Shown here: in pieces, positions 1 through 11,257 of the stretch
How the letters are laid out: each line of letters starts with the position of its first letter
How positions within the stretch are numbered: the stretch's first letter is position 1
DNA from: Rosa chinensis
Lineage: Eukaryota; Streptophyta; Magnoliopsida; Rosales; Rosaceae
NCBI RefSeq assembly: GCF_002994745.2
Contig: NC_037088.1
Location: 47,746,897-47,810,896 of the forward strand
Direction: 5' to 3'
DNA: 64,000 nucleotides
Program-made: the position numbers and the translations under genes
Notes under the pieces: model-generated
Databases searched by the model: none
Told to the model about the DNA's origin: nothing
What the model saw: only the letters and a program-made list of their open reading frames with translations

Positions 1-1480
1 CATATCTCCCAATCCTGTCTGCTGGAAAAGCCTTTGATGGCGAAGTCATTTGCTGCCTAACCTGCATCGCAATTTCTGACGAGTGTGGGTCCTCGATGGT
101 CATTTCAAAGTTCAGGAACGTGCCCAGAGGAACTTTGTGTTTGTGTTTGGTCTTAGAAAGGATCGAAATATGGTGTTGTGGGGACGGCCCTGGTATTTCA
201 ATCGTGCACTGAAGATTATATAGGAGTATGATGGTTTGATGGCTCCCAGCGTAGTGAAGATGGACACTTTGTTCTTTTGGGTCCAGATCGAGAACATTCT
301 GCCGGCGATGGAGGTGAAACAAACCATTATAAATGTGGCCTACATTTCTGGAAAGTTCCTGGACATTGACAAGAAGCTCTTCGACAATACCGGTAGAATT
401 AGGGTTCAAGTCTCCCTTGAGATCACAAGGCCTTTCTTCCAAAAGAAAACCCTAAGGTTAGCTCCTGGGATTGTGGAGGAGATATCTTATTTCTTTGAGA
501 ATCTAAATGGAGTCTGCAAGCTATGTCACTTGATTCTTCATGATGAAGGTGCATGTAAGATGGCAACTCAGCCTGAATTGCAGCAGGTCGAGATAAACAA
601 AAGGTGAAAAGAAACTCGAATTACTTGGCCCTTTTCAGAGCGTGGCAAAGAGAATGTTTCATAATGGGACTTTTCGTTTCAAGGGCATCCAGACACCGGT
701 TTTGCCTCCCATAGATCGAAATCTCTTTGGCACCAAGGATGCAAATTAGCATCGAAAACCGGCGGTCATTTGTAGTGCACAATTGAAACCTTCCGATATG
801 AGTGACCCCACGCTGGTTCCCTTTAAAGAAGCACAAGTTTCGCTCCGGAGCATGAGTCACAGGAATCGCAGAAAAGAGGTAGGCCTACTTCACCATTCTC
901 TTCTCCAAAGAAACTAAAACTCCTGCTGAGCAATGGACTTGAGGGAAAGGGAGATACTACTATACCTTTCAAGAAGGTGAAGATTCGTGCAATGCTCTTT
1001 ACTGCCAAGTCACTATGCATAGTAGAGACACCAGGAGGCATGTTATTGCCTGCAGAAGCAATGATGCCAAAGGATGGCACTTAAGCTGAGAAAGCAGATG
1101 GCATAAAGAAGAGAGGTTGGCCTCTCGGGTCCAAGAACAAAAATCCCCCAAAATCCAACAAGGTGCCTGCTGATGAGGTGTTGCACATGCTCTATTCTGG
1201 CAAGCCTCCTAGACCTAGCTTGAAGGGCAAGGAGAAATTTAGTTTTGTTGTTAAACTTAGCCTATTACTATGCTTATCTAGTTCATAGTTGAATAGGCTT
1301 GCTTTAAATAAGTGAGCAAGACATGTCGAATAAGTAGACTTATCCTATGTACTATCGTGTTACCTCGACAACTCCTTGTCTGTCTATCGATGGCAGCGGG
1401 AGGGTATGTAATGGTTGCTGTGGCCTGACCTTCTTTATTAATGGAAATCTCTATGATGATGTTTATTAAAAAAAAAAAAA
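1..1480 (+). mobile_element. LINE-type retrotransposon remnant (ORF1 part and poly-A tail)
   Basis: The left edge holds a degraded ORF1/gag-like region (see next entry). About 860 bp further on there is an A-run at 1468-1480 followed by CAACAACAAC, preceded by untranslated-looking sequence. No reverse transcriptase is seen, so this is either an internally deleted LINE or an ORF1-only copy. The 5' end lies outside the window and I could not define a target-site duplication. Assignment to LINE rests on the ORF1 domain type plus the A-tail; that the two belong to one element is inference. Confidence 0.55.
134..607 (+). pseudogene. DUF4283 / CCHC zinc-knuckle ORF1-like protein, broken
   Basis: The frame starting near 134 reads FVFVFGLRKDRNMVLWGRPW, then an in-frame TAG at 221-223, then a stretch with DTLFFWVQIENI and IRVQVSLEITRP. 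It ends in a perfect C-x2-C-x4-H-x4-C knuckle (CKLCHLILHDEGAC). This order, DUF4283 followed by a zf-CCHC_4-type knuckle, is known from ORF1 of plant LINEs and At4g02000-like proteins, where it is thought to bind nucleic acid. The ORF stops at 607, soon after the knuckle. With the nonsense codon and the missing 5' part it cannot make the full protein. It could instead be a host copy of the same domain, but the downstream A-tail favours a retroelement. Confidence 0.7.
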
Positions 1481-1499
1481 CAACAACAACAAAAAACAA

Positions 1500-1967
1500 A
1501 GTGATAAAGGAAAATGGAGTATTTCTATCATGTGTTATTTAAGTCGAGTCAATATTAGGCAACAATTGCATTGTGGAAATAATAACTCGTATGGATCCAC
1601 AATTCTAGCTATAGTAGCAGATACAACAAAATTTCCAAATGATACTGTATAGTGCACAAGGGATTAAATCAAATAAAGGAATTCCTATACAAATGAGCAC
1701 ACTATAGGAAACATGACAAAGACTATGCTGCATAAAGTTTTGGAACAAAAAAAAAGAGTATTTCCCACACATAATCTCTTGTTTTGTTTATTTACATGAA
1801 TTTGTTGATTGATTTCATAATGAAAAAAGAAGAAGAGAAAATTAGATATAAACCCAATTTTTTAAAGAGGTATTGGGAAAAACTCATGCATATTTTTCTA
1901 TCAATCTATACCCAATCCATGTAGGCAACATTCCTTGTAGAGTATTGATGTATAATTAATATTTTTT
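1500..1967. other. Intergenic, nothing recognised
   Basis: AT-rich sequence with A-runs (1747-1755 and around 1824-1840). I see no coding signal or repeat boundary. The last nine bases (1959-1967, ATATTTTTT) are the left target-site duplication of the adjoining MITE. Confidence 0.5.
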
Positions 1968-2391
1968 GGGCTAAATACTGGTTACTACCTGGTGATTTAG
2001 GTCCAAAATCAATTCAGTTCCTGGACTTCTAATTTTATCAAAAACACCCCTGCAGTATCAATTTTGATCTAATAGGTTTAATCTGTTTGTCTTCCGATAA
2101 TTGAGTCATTTAACTTGTTGACGTGGCTCATATATAGCCTATGTTTTATGATGTGGTGTTGCGGTGGCATGCATAATCAATTTAGGAGTGGGTCTCACTA
2201 TTAGAAATCTATCAAATAAAAAGTTTTTCATCAAATAATCCAACTATAAGTTGAACTCATAACAGAATATTAACGAATTGGACCTATTAGATCAAAATTG
2301 AAAGTACAGGGATATTTTTGATGAAATTAGAAGTCCAGAAACTGAATTGATTTTGGAACTAAACCCCAAGGTAGTAACTAGTATTTAGTCC
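1968..2391. mobile_element. Mutator-type MITE, 424 bp, long TIRs, 9-bp TSD
   Basis: The ends are GGGCTAAATAC (left) and, read on the other strand, GGACTAAATAC (right). The inverted repeat continues for roughly 110 bp, with shared blocks such as CCAAAATCAATTCAG and TCAATTTTGATCTAATAGG in both arms. The element is flanked by ATATTTTTT at 1959-1967 and again at 2392-2400. A 9-bp duplication with long TIRs is the hallmark of Mutator-like elements. It encodes nothing, so it would depend on a transposase elsewhere. Confidence 0.83.
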
Positions 2392-2400
2392 ATATTTTTT

Positions 2401-3192
2401 CTTGTTTTTCTATATGCCTGACTTACCCATAGGCAATCTTTCTTACAAAGTGTTGATGTACAATTATAACATTTTGAAAAGTATGTGATTTATGGCTTAA
2501 TTCATGCATGCTTTGATTTCAAATTTTCATTGAGGAAAACTTTTATATATAGCAACATGATTGTCAAACTATACAAATACTAGTTCAGTTTCTGTAGGCC
2601 ACAGGAAAGAAATTCAAATTTGTTGTTGTGAACTTGTGTATCACCTATGCATTCGTGACCATATTCTCTTTCGAAAGTATGTTATCTACTAATAAGGTAT
2701 GTTATTCAAGAGATCTAGTTTTTCAAATATTTTATGTTCTCATCAATGTACCTTTAATTTTCTTATGGTAAATTTTGTTCTAGGTTTAAACTTTTCTTTT
2801 TGTATATTGTCATATTAATTTGATCATTGTTCATTATCAGATTTTACCTAATCGATAGATATATGCATATAGGGATAAGTTAGAGATTTTTAACCTAAGA
2901 AATATGGTAAACTCACATTGATAGAATACCTAAGAAAGAGATTGATATGAAAATTTCAAGAAGTGAGGTTAGCTAAACATACACGTCTAATCTTTAGGTT
3001 GTAATTAAAATAAAAACCTATAAGATAGGTTAAAAACTTAAACCTCTAACTTTAAGTCAGATTGCAAGTAAATTGATGAAAAACACAAAATCTACCTTTA
3101 AAATAGAAAGTTTAAATTACCAAAAAGTAAATTTCATATTCATTTAAATCTGTAAACCCTTTGAATTAAAATAAAACATATGTTCATTTAAA
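2401..3192. other. Intergenic, nothing recognised
   Basis: AT-rich sequence without convincing ORFs or repeat ends. A (AT)n tract starts at 3193. Confidence 0.5.
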
Positions 3193-3216
3193 ATATATAT
3201 ATATATATATATATAT
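3193..3216. repeat. (AT)n microsatellite, left of MITE
   Basis: A pure AT dinucleotide run directly abutting the left TIR of the 3217-3596 element. Confidence 0.9.
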
Positions 3217-3596
3217 CCAGAACGGAGCTCCGCTTTGAAATTAACTTGTGAAGTTCAAGTTTTTTGTCACTTGTCGGTCACATATCCACATCTCGACTGT
3301 TCAATTTCTAGGTACTAGTGTATAGATCATCTCTGCAAATTTTTCAACCAAAATGATGATCGTTAAGGCATTGATAATTGCCTTAAAGCTAGTACGGTTC
3401 AGGTTGACAGATTCAGTCCGTCCATTGGTTTAAGCGAGTTAGATACCTTAACGATCATCAATTTGGCTGAAAATTTACAGAGATGATTTATACACTAGTA
3501 CCTAAAAACTAAACTGTCAAGATGTGGATATGCGACCGAAAAGTGACCGAAAACTCGAACTTCACACGTTAATTTCAAAGCGGAGCTCCGCTCTGG
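3217..3596. mobile_element. MITE with long TIRs inside an AT microsatellite
   Basis: The left arm begins CCAGAACGGAGCTCCGC. The right arm, read on the minus strand, begins CCAGAGCGGAGCTCCGC. Pairing continues for about 150 bp (for example TTTGAAATTAAC, ATGTGGATATG/CATATCCACAT, AACGATCAT). The tips contain the palindrome CGGAGCTCCG. There is no coding capacity. Because the flanks are AT repeats I cannot tell a TA from a longer target-site duplication, so the superfamily is undecided. Confidence 0.72.
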
Positions 3597-3602
3597 TTAT
3601 GA

Positions 3603-3606
<4 letters not shown>

Positions 3607-3658
<52 letters not shown>
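3607..3658. repeat. (TA)n microsatellite, right of MITE
   Basis: A pure TA run of about 52 bp, 10 bp after the right TIR of the MITE. It may be the other half of one tract split by the insertion. Confidence 0.9.
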
Positions 3659-3659
<1 letters not shown>

Positions 3660-3870
3660 CCTGCATAATAATCCTAGGGCATAATAGTTAAGCAGGCTTA
3701 TTGATATGATATGTTGGTAGCAGCCTATGAATTTTGCTTTTGCTTGCCTGTTCCCCTGAGTCTCGTTATCCCGCTTAGTAGATCCTGTTGGCTACAAACA
3801 TTATGGAATCAAATCAGGTTATATGATCATTGGAGTTTTACCTGATTAATAGATTGTTCTATCTCAGTAA
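3658..3870 (+). repeat. Copy 1 of duplicated RLP flanking sequence
   Basis: This stretch matches 46095-46300 in the same orientation. Shared blocks include CAGGCTTATTGATAT, GCAGCCTATGAAT and GGCTACAAACATTATGGAAT, with scattered substitutions and small indels. Both copies lie next to minus-strand RLP sequence, so the simplest reading is flank carried along in tandem duplication of the RLP locus. Confidence 0.65.
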
Positions 3871-3904
3871 TATGCTGCCTCTTCCCCATACTGATGAAAA
3901 AGCC

Positions 3905-4045
3905 CTTTATAAGCTCACCTTAGCTTCAAAGATTTGTGGATTTGTATCTTGTGGAGGACATTTCTTTTGAAGTGGAGGTTGACATAGTTGATAATTTCAT
4001 TCATAAGCTGCATCAAATGTTTGGAGCTGAGGGTTATACACGTAG
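3905..4045 (-). pseudogene. RLP-C: C-terminal scrap of an LRR receptor-like protein
   Basis: The sequence is clearly homologous to 62628-62760 in RLP-B (shared blocks such as CATAAGCTGCATCAAATG and TTGGAGCTGAGGG). That part of RLP-B encodes the last LRR turn and the juxtamembrane acidic segment. Only about 140 bp survive and the reading frame is disrupted. It is a third, nearly erased, member of the cluster, on the same strand as the other two. Confidence 0.72.
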
Positions 4046-4094
4046 ACAACTTATATTTAGTGAAGTGGAGTTTTGTGGTCGCAAGGCATGTACA

Positions 4095-4832
4095 TAGGGG
4101 TCATTATGGGCCGGGCTTGGGCCGGCCCTACCATAAATTTTAAAGCTTAGGGTCGGGTGGGGTCGGACCTAGTCAAAGTCAACAAAATTAAGGCCGGGTA
4201 GGGTCGGGCCGAGGCTTAAATATGCTAACCATAACCCGCCCGAAAGGCTCGAGTGCTAGGACTAAAAGGGCCGGGTAGGGCCAGCCTTTCAAATAGGGCC
4301 AAAAGGAGCCTTATTTTGTTTAACAAAAATAAATACATTATTTTTTTTTTCTCAAAATGTGGCTTAATGATTATATAGTTAATATAAGACTCATTATTTT
4401 TGTTGATCATATTTAATACACACACACACACACATACATACATACATATATATTGAAATTAACTTATAACATTTATAAATATTAGTGAAGATGGTTATAT
4501 TCAATTAAGTATGTCTCTAAATCTCCTAAAATTAGTTGTTGTTTAACAATGGAAACAAAATAAAGCTTAGGAAATCAATTACAAAGAAAGAGATAAGTTA
4601 ATTGTATATATGTTATAGAAAAAGAGAAACATATTTTAAAAATAGAAAAAATAGAAAATTATAAGTTAATTGGGTGGGCTTAAAGGGCCGGGCTTCATTT
4701 GCATGGCTCATACCCCACCCTGTTTAAGAAAGGGTCGGACCGGCCCAGCGTGCTCTAATGCAAGGGCTGGGTCGGGCTTCGGCTCTACGGGCTGGGCGGG
4801 TTTAGGGCCAAAAAGCCAAATAATGACCCCTA
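4095..4832. mobile_element. Nonautonomous hAT element, 738 bp, 8-bp TSD
   Basis: The ends are TAGGGGTCATTATGGGC and, on the other strand, TAGGGGTCATTATTTGG. They are flanked by CATGTACA at 4087-4094 and 4833-4840. An 8-bp duplication with short TIRs is typical of hAT. The subterminal regions are GC-rich and full of GGCCCGG/CCGGGCC motifs; the core is AT-rich and holds a (AC)n run near 4417-4432. No transposase is encoded. It belongs to the same family as the element at 41495-44350, in opposite orientation. Confidence 0.87.
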
Positions 4833-4849
4833 CATGTACACGTGAGATA

Positions 4850-5235
4850 ACTTGGCTCTAATACCATCATAATAAAGCTTGTATTTGATTTTATTACAAG
4901 AATTGAAGAATTACAGTAAAACCACTCTGTGGTTACAGCAGTCGTAGATACAATTTGAGAGAATGAAAATGAAGCCTAGAAATAAAGAAAATGCTTAGAG
5001 CCTTCTATATATCTCAACCCAGCTAAGCCACACATTTCTTCTAACAACCTTACTAACTGAAACTCTAGATTTGTGACACGTGGCATTGCAATCTGATGAG
5101 AAAACTCGATAATGAAGAAATGCTGATTGTTAACTTTCTTTGCAGTATTGACTCTTTACAGGGATACAGGCATAAACAAGTTAGAAGCATCCGCCCATGC
5201 TTATAACTAAAATTAATCTAGGTTAAAGCAATCCC
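4850..5235 (-). mobile_element. Possible degraded copia LTR between PBS-like and PPT-like motifs
   Basis: On the minus strand a primer-binding-like motif (TGGTATTAGAGCC) lies at about 4853-4865. A polypurine-like motif (TTAAGAGGGGG) lies near 5230, with about 360 bp of LTR-like sequence between. PBS and PPT on opposite outer sides of one LTR is what unequal recombination between tandem elements leaves. No coding region or clean ends are found, so this is a weak call. Confidence 0.3.
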
Positions 5236-5239
5236 CCTC

Positions 5240-5998
5240 TTAATCACAGGCTATATAACATGAACCACTAGTCTCACTTTATAAGATATATATCTGAAAC
5301 ACACACCTAAATGGCTAAAACTAGTTCGCAAAATAAAGAAAGAAAAAGTAAATTGAACAAAGTTATGTAGAATATGACCAGCAGCAATCCAAGGGATCTT
5401 TAAATCTTTAATGATATGTTTAACAAAAAAAAAAAAAATCACACGCTTGAGCTATTGATCCGCCAAATCCCAAATATCAGCTTTTAGAATTTCATTACTT
5501 AAAGAAATGCCACCGTCTGTTAAAACTATTTACGGGAAAGCCACCGTATTCTTCAAATATCGATCTTTTGGTATTAGATTTGCTTCAACGCTTCTTGGTT
5601 TTGTGTAATGAATTAGAGAACTTGTACATTCAACTCTGTGATGAGTTATTCAACTTTGGTGTGTGTTGATACCGACCTCTTCTTGTTATTTATTTATGAG
5701 ATATTATAAAATTAGGAAATATTATTTGGTTTCGAGCTGTGTTTCATATCAATTTCGTCAGTGGAAATATTGGTTAATGAAGCAGGCCGGGTAGGTATTG
5801 ACTTGACTTAACTTGATGGCTAGCCAGCCAAGTGATAATGTGGTGTTTGATTCAGCTGTTTAACTGTGGTTGAATAATGTAGTATGCAAGAATGTTCAAA
5901 ATAAAATTAATCTGCAGGAGAATTATTCATTGAAAACTACAGTCCTGACGCCCAATATTAGTAAATCATTTAGTGAAAAAATTACTTGCTAGTCGTGC
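5240..5998. other. Intergenic, nothing recognised
   Basis: AT-rich sequence with an A-run at about 5423-5435. No supported gene or repeat boundary. Confidence 0.5.
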
Positions 5999-5999
5999 T

Positions 6000-6156
6000 T
6001 ATAGACACACACAAACATAGAGGATCAGAAGCGGACGTATACAGTGCCGCAAAAGTGCGGACGTCCATACTTTCTCAGCGATCAGGCACCGACAGCAGCG
6101 ATGCTCTTGCCGAACGGAGGCCAGATCTCGATATTGAGCTTCTTCTTGCGGGTGGA
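6000..6156 (-). other. GC-richer coding-like segment interrupted by C1 (right half at 11478-11585)
   Basis: The two flanks of C1 are clearly less AT-rich than the surroundings and join cleanly at the duplicated GTGGA. On the minus strand one frame reads across the junction with a lysine/arginine-rich stretch (STRKKKLNIEIWPPFGK). I do not recognise a family. It could be an exon fragment of a host gene into which C1 inserted. Confidence 0.25.
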
Positions 6157-6372
6157 AGTTAAAACTAATAACCTCTAAAGAACAAGAAGCTTTTGAGGAT
6201 GAATTCTCACGTACTATTCCAATCAACATACAGAGGCATATTTATACAACTTTATACAACCCTAAAACTGGGCTCACAAGAAAAGTAATCAAACACAATT
6301 ACAATCTTGATTCTATACAACTAACATAATTCTATTCCTAATAGTATCCTAAAATATCTATGACTCACAACA
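6157..6372 (-). repeat. C1 3' LTR
   Basis: A 216-bp copy. On the element's strand it starts TGTTGTGAGTC and ends in TTTTAACT. It is followed inward by the PPT (GGGGGAG on the minus strand). Confidence 0.92.
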
Positions 6373-6379
6373 CTCCCCC

Positions 6380-6855
6380 TCAAGTTGAAGCATACACATC
6401 TCGAATGTCCAACTTGTCAAGTGAGTCATGAAATGCTTTAACTGACACACCCTTAGTCAGAACATCTGCTAATTGCTCCTCAGTTGGTACGAATGGGAAG
6501 GTAATCAGGTTTGCGTCCAATTTTTCCTTGATAAAGTGTCGGTCAACCTCCACATGCTTTGTGTGATCATGCTGCACAGGGTTATGTGAAATTTCAATGG
6601 CTGCTTTGTTATCACAAAACAACTTCATAGCTTTTTTTGGCTTGAACCCCAAATCACGCAATAAATTACGTAACCATAACAACTCACATACCCCATGTGC
6701 CATTCCTCTATACTCGGCTTCTGCACTAGATCTTGCCACCACCTTTTGTTTTTTACTCTTCCAAGTGACAAGGTTCCCTCCAACAAATGTAAACTAACCC
6801 GAGGTCGATCTCCTATCCGTAATACAACCAGCCCAATCAACATCAGTATGACCAC
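6380..6855 (-). pseudogene. C1 RNase H domain (copia)
   Basis: Contains ARSSAEAEYRGMAHGVCELLW, the block around the second RNase H carboxylate, then FCDNKAAIEISHNPVQHDHT and the terminal QLADVLTKG. This is the classical C-terminus of plant copia pol. A frameshift separates the first RNase H part (6625-6855 frame) from the rest. It degrades the RNA of the RNA-DNA hybrid during reverse transcription. Confidence 0.88.
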
Positions 6856-6925
6856 TCACCTCCAAACAGTGATGTTTCGAGAACATAAGGCCCTTCCCAG
6901 GAGCACGCTTCAGATACCGCAGGAT

Positions 6926-7900
6926 TCACACGACTGCATCCATATGGTACTCTTCACTTGGGTTGTGCATGAATTGGCTCACCACACTCACAGCATACGC
7001 CAAATTCGGTCGAGTGTGACCCAAATAAATTAACCTGCCAACTAACCTCTGATACCTCGCCCTATCAGTTGGAACTTGATCAGGGTACTCTGCTAACCGA
7101 TGATTCTGTTCAATTGGTGTATCTGTTGGCCTGCAATCTAACATGCCCGTTTCTGACAGTAAGTCTAGAATATATTTTCGTTGGCACAAAAAAATGCTGT
7201 TACTCCCCTTACTCCCCCTGGCTACCTCTATCCCAAGGAAGTATGTTAAGTCACCGAGGTCTTTCATCTCACACTCTGAAGCTAACTGCTGCTGCAACTT
7301 TCTAATTTCCTCTTGATCATCACTTGTAATCACCATATCATCAACATAGATGATTAACGCTGTTAGTTTACCCTTCTGATGCTTAAGGAAGAGAGTATGA
7401 TCCGAGTTGCTTTGTTTGTAACCAAACAGCTTCATTGCCTGAGTAAAGCGCCCAAACCATGCACGAGGGGATTGTTTCAACCCATAGAGTGACTTCTTCA
7501 ACGTACATATAACATCTATCTTATCAGCAGTCTCATATCCTGGTGGTAGACTCATATACACTTCTTCAGCCAAATCTCCATGCAGAAAGGCATTTTTCAC
7601 ATCAAGTTGCTTGAGAGGCCAATCAGATTAGCCGCTAAAGAAAGAAGCACCCTTATAGTGTTGATCTTGGCTACAGGTGCAAACGTCTCATCAAAGTCTA
7701 CACCATACGTCTGTGTAAACCCTTTTGCTACCAATCTCGCGTTTATCTACTAACTGAGCCATCTGCATCATGTTTAATTGTGTAGACCCATTTACATCCA
7801 ACTGGTCTTTTCCCTTTATGTAGAGCCATCAATTCCCAAGTGTTACTTTTCTGTAGAGATTCCATCTCTTCTTCCATCGCTTTTGACCACTTGGGATCTC
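6926..7900 (-). pseudogene. C1 reverse transcriptase (copia)
   Basis: The 6926-7600 frame covers MKNAFLHGDLAEEVYM, SLYGLKQSPRAW and the catalytic YVDDMVI. It continues to the TRPNLAYAVSVVSQFMHNPS region. The N-terminal RT part (7620-7900) is present but out of frame. A frame break after PSEEYHMDAV separates it from RNase H. The catalytic aspartates survive; the reading frame does not. Confidence 0.9.
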
Positions 7901-8252
7901 TCAAAGCATCCTGCACTTTGTTAGGAATAGATACAGAGGAAATCTAATGCACAAACGACTCATATGACTTGGACAACCTATGTGTAGACACATAATTGGC
8001 AATTGGGTACCTAGACTTAGCTTTAAGATTAGGTTCATATTTCTTTGGTGGTTTACCACGAGTAGAACGAGAAGGTAAAACAAAATTGGGTTCATATATT
8101 ACCTCACATTGACCTTCAGGACCTTAGAGCGTTTGGTTCGAGGGGAGAGATGAAGAAGGGGGTGAAGCTCTCATTTCCAAGTCGGTGTCACTGTTCTCGA
8201 AAACGACGTCGTTCTGTCCTTGAGCAGAAACGACGTCAGTCCCCTTCCCCTT

Positions 8253-9862
8253 CTATTCTATTTCTGACCGCCTACTCTGACCCAAAGAAGTAGGGTCCTC
8301 TGCCTCGATGCCCGGTTCCGGCAGCCCACTCCGACCCAAAGCCGTCGGGTCCTCTGTCTCGATGCCCGGCTGTCCACTCTGACCCGAGACAGTCGGATTC
8401 CAGGTTTTTCCGTTGATGAGCTGCCCGGTCTGGTAGAGTTCTAGGCCTGCAGCGCCGTTGTTTTCATCGTCCAGATCGGCGTCGCCAAGCTCGGCAGGTC
8501 GACCGGGTCTATTTCCTTTTGTTTCAGCGCATCCAGTCCATGCGTTCCTTGATGTGTCTTTTTTTTCTTTTGTTTGTTTCCTTTCTCTTTCTTTTACGTT
8601 TCTTTCTTTTTCTTCTCCTTTTTTCCCTTCTGTTTCTTTTCTTTCTCCATCTTTCGTACTGCTGCCACGCCCTTTTTCTATTTCTTTTCTTTCTCTTTCT
8701 TTTTCTTCTTTTCTTTCTCCATCTCTCGTACTACTACCACTCCCACTGACCATCTCTTCAAAGTAACTATATTGCTCCCCTTGAAGAGAAGGGTGAGTGG
8801 GGGAAAAATAGCAAGCGTCTTCGAAAATAGTGACATCCATCGTTATATAGAATTCTTTTGTAAGAGGGTGAAAACACTTATACCCCTTCTGATGGGTCCC
8901 AAACCCGACAAAAACACACTTCAAGGCACGAGGGTCTAGCTTTGAGCGTTGGTTCTTAGGAATATGGATAAAGGCAATGCACCCAAAAACTTGAGCAAGA
9001 AGATTATGAAAAGAAGGAAGAGATACATGGGATGAGAGAGCCTCAAATAGAATCTTATTTTGGAGAACACTAGACGACATCCTATTGATAAGATGAGAGG
9101 CAGTGAGAACTGCTTCTCCCCACAAATACTCTGGCATATTTGCACCAAAGATAAGCGAACGAGCAATTTCAAGGAGATGTCGATTCTTATGCTCAGAGAC
9201 ACCATTCTGTTCTGGGGTTTGAGGACATGTGGTTTGATGGATGATACCCTGTGTACAAAGATACTCCTAAAACTCATTGCTCATAGGACCCCATTGTCAG
9301 ACCGAAAAAGTTTGATTTGACCATTATACTAGGTATGAATCATATTTTGAAAATTTTTAAAAGCTGGGAACACAGCATCCTTGGACTTAAGTAAAGCAAT
9401 CCAAGAAACACGAGTACAATCATCAATAAAAGACACAAAATATCGCATACCAGAAGGAGTAGGATCCTGTGAGGGTCCCCATAAATCAAAATGAATCAAT
9501 TCAAAAGGCACAAGACTTTTATTTGAAACACTCAAAAGGTAGTTAACTCGATGGCTTTTGGCCAGTACACAAGTTTCACACTTAAAAGATGACTCTGAAA
9601 TACCCAAAAACAAAGAGGGCATAGACTTTCTCATATTACTAAAGGAAGGATGACCAAGACGACGATGCCACAACCAGACTTCATTTAATCGCTGCTCATT
9701 ACTCAAAATCAAAGCTACTGGGACCTTCTTACCTGGTGTTTTCTCCGCATACATTCGATCCAGATGAAACAACCTCCCCCTCAAATCCCCTCGACCAATT
9801 ATCTCCCTTGTCTGAAGATCCTGAAATACAACATACATGGGAAAAAAAAGGTCACAGAGCAC
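8253..9862 (-). pseudogene. C1 integrase and variable linker (copia)
   Basis: The 9329-9862 frame has the GAG-pre-integrase zinc finger (WHRRLGHPS, then CETCVLAK) and the first catalytic block (FELIHFDLWGPS, FIDDCTRVSW). A frame change near 9300 leads to 8253-9137, with the C-terminal core (MPEYLWGEAVLTASHLINRM, VFGCIAFIHIPK). Next comes a long low-complexity linker rich in Glu, Lys and Arg (about 8450-8760), from T/C-rich DNA on the plus strand. The linker is unusually repetitive but lies where plant copia elements are least conserved. Confidence 0.85.
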
Positions 9863-11158
9863 TAAGATTCAGTATTTAATTTGGGAACAGAGATTAAGTG
9901 ATGTGACAAATCAGGAACATATAACACATTCCTAAGCTCTAAGTTTGGTGTGACTCTAACAGTTCCTATTCCTAAGACGGGAAAGGCTTCACCATTAGTA
10001 TTAGTAACTTTGGACACTGGTAGGGTTGACAGAGATGTAAAGAATGATTTATTGTAAGTCATATGATCAGATGCACTAGAATCAATAATCCAAGTATCTT
10101 CCCTAACAAAGTCAGAGACAAATAAAGCCTTACCAAACTTACCTCTTCCAACAAAAGAGACTGACGCATTACTTGGCTTCTGATCTTTTTCCTCCATACC
10201 TTGATAGTCCGGGTTCTGAATTAAATTTGCAGCAGTGGTACGGCCCTGTTGGTTAGGTCCTGATTTATTCCAGGTATTTTGTTGATTCAGATACCCATTC
10301 AATTGATGACACTTAGTCCTCCAATGCCCATAATTCTTGCAGAAAGTACAGTACGGTCGTGTTCCTCCTTGAGAACTTGGTTGTGGTCGAAGTTGTTGAG
10401 ATGGTGGTACATACTTCGACGGTGAAGCTTTCATTGGGCAGTGAGACTTGATAACTCCGAATGAATTGCTTTGGTGCTATTAAGTTGAGCCTCATCTTTG
10501 CGTATATATGCAAAGGCATCCTCAAGAGTAGGTGGAGTTCCACATCTAAGCAATTCACCCTTTGCACTAACATGCTTGTCATCGAGGCCATGATGAAAAA
10601 TATGCAGCCTCATTAGATCCTTTTCTGCATTGTGTAACTTGATGTCATCGGCATTCTTCATCTTGTTAGGGCGCCTTTGATCAATTTCCAACCATAAGCC
10701 TTTGAGGGCAGCATAGTATACTGCCACATAGGCCGCCCATCCTTAGTCATCATGAACGCCTTGGTATAGAGCTCATGTATTTGAGCAAAATCTGAGTCAT
10801 TCAGATATAATTGCTTCAGAGTACTCCAAATTTCTGCTGCAGTTTCACACCCAATAATCAATTGTACTACCTCATCCGTCATGGCCTTGTAGAGTACAGA
10901 CATCACTGCACCATTGTGAATTTCCCACTTTGCATATCCCACATCTTCTTCATCCGGTGCCTTAATCAATCCATTCACATATCCCATCCTGTCCAGACCG
11001 CAAAGATGAGGGGTCATCATCTTCCTCCAAGTACGATAATTAAAGCCATTCAGCTTAGCACCCCCAAATCCTCCTCCTGAGGATTCTTGATGCACAGATA
11101 CCTCCACCTTCTGCACATCAGAAGTCATAATCTGCTTGGAACTTTCTTCTCCACCCAT
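9862..11158 (-). pseudogene. C1 gag and protease (copia)
   Basis: I take the ATG at 11158 (MGGEESSKQ) because it is the first ATG after the PBS. Gag contains NGFNYRTWRKMMTPHL, the UBN2-type gag signature, then, after frame breaks near 10700 and 10430, the CCHC knuckle CTFCKNYGHWRTKCH. Protease follows as WIIDSSASDHMTYN. In the family the active site is D-S/T-G, so the third residue here is Ser instead of Gly, which should disable it. Confidence 0.87.
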
Positions 11159-11243
11159 GATACTTGAGCTACTACAATCTTCTCCCTTGATGATGCGGAA
11201 GCAACAAACAAAAACCAAGACCAAAAATCCAAGATCGGAATCT

Positions 11244-11257
11244 TGGCTCTGATGCCA
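11244..11257 (-). promoter_or_regulatory. C1 primer-binding site
   Basis: On the minus strand TTGGCATCAGAGCC directly follows the 5' LTR. This is one base off the initiator-Met-tRNA complementary motif TGGTATCAGAGC seen in C2, C3 and N1. Confidence 0.85.

Noticed and set aside
3193..3658. One single long AT microsatellite
   Set aside because: The tract is split by ~380 bp with two ~150-bp inverted arms, that is, a MITE.
8458..8939. Phe/Ser/Leu-rich plus-strand ORFs
   Set aside because: Antisense of the Glu/Lys-rich linker of C1 pol; the T/C-rich composition explains them.
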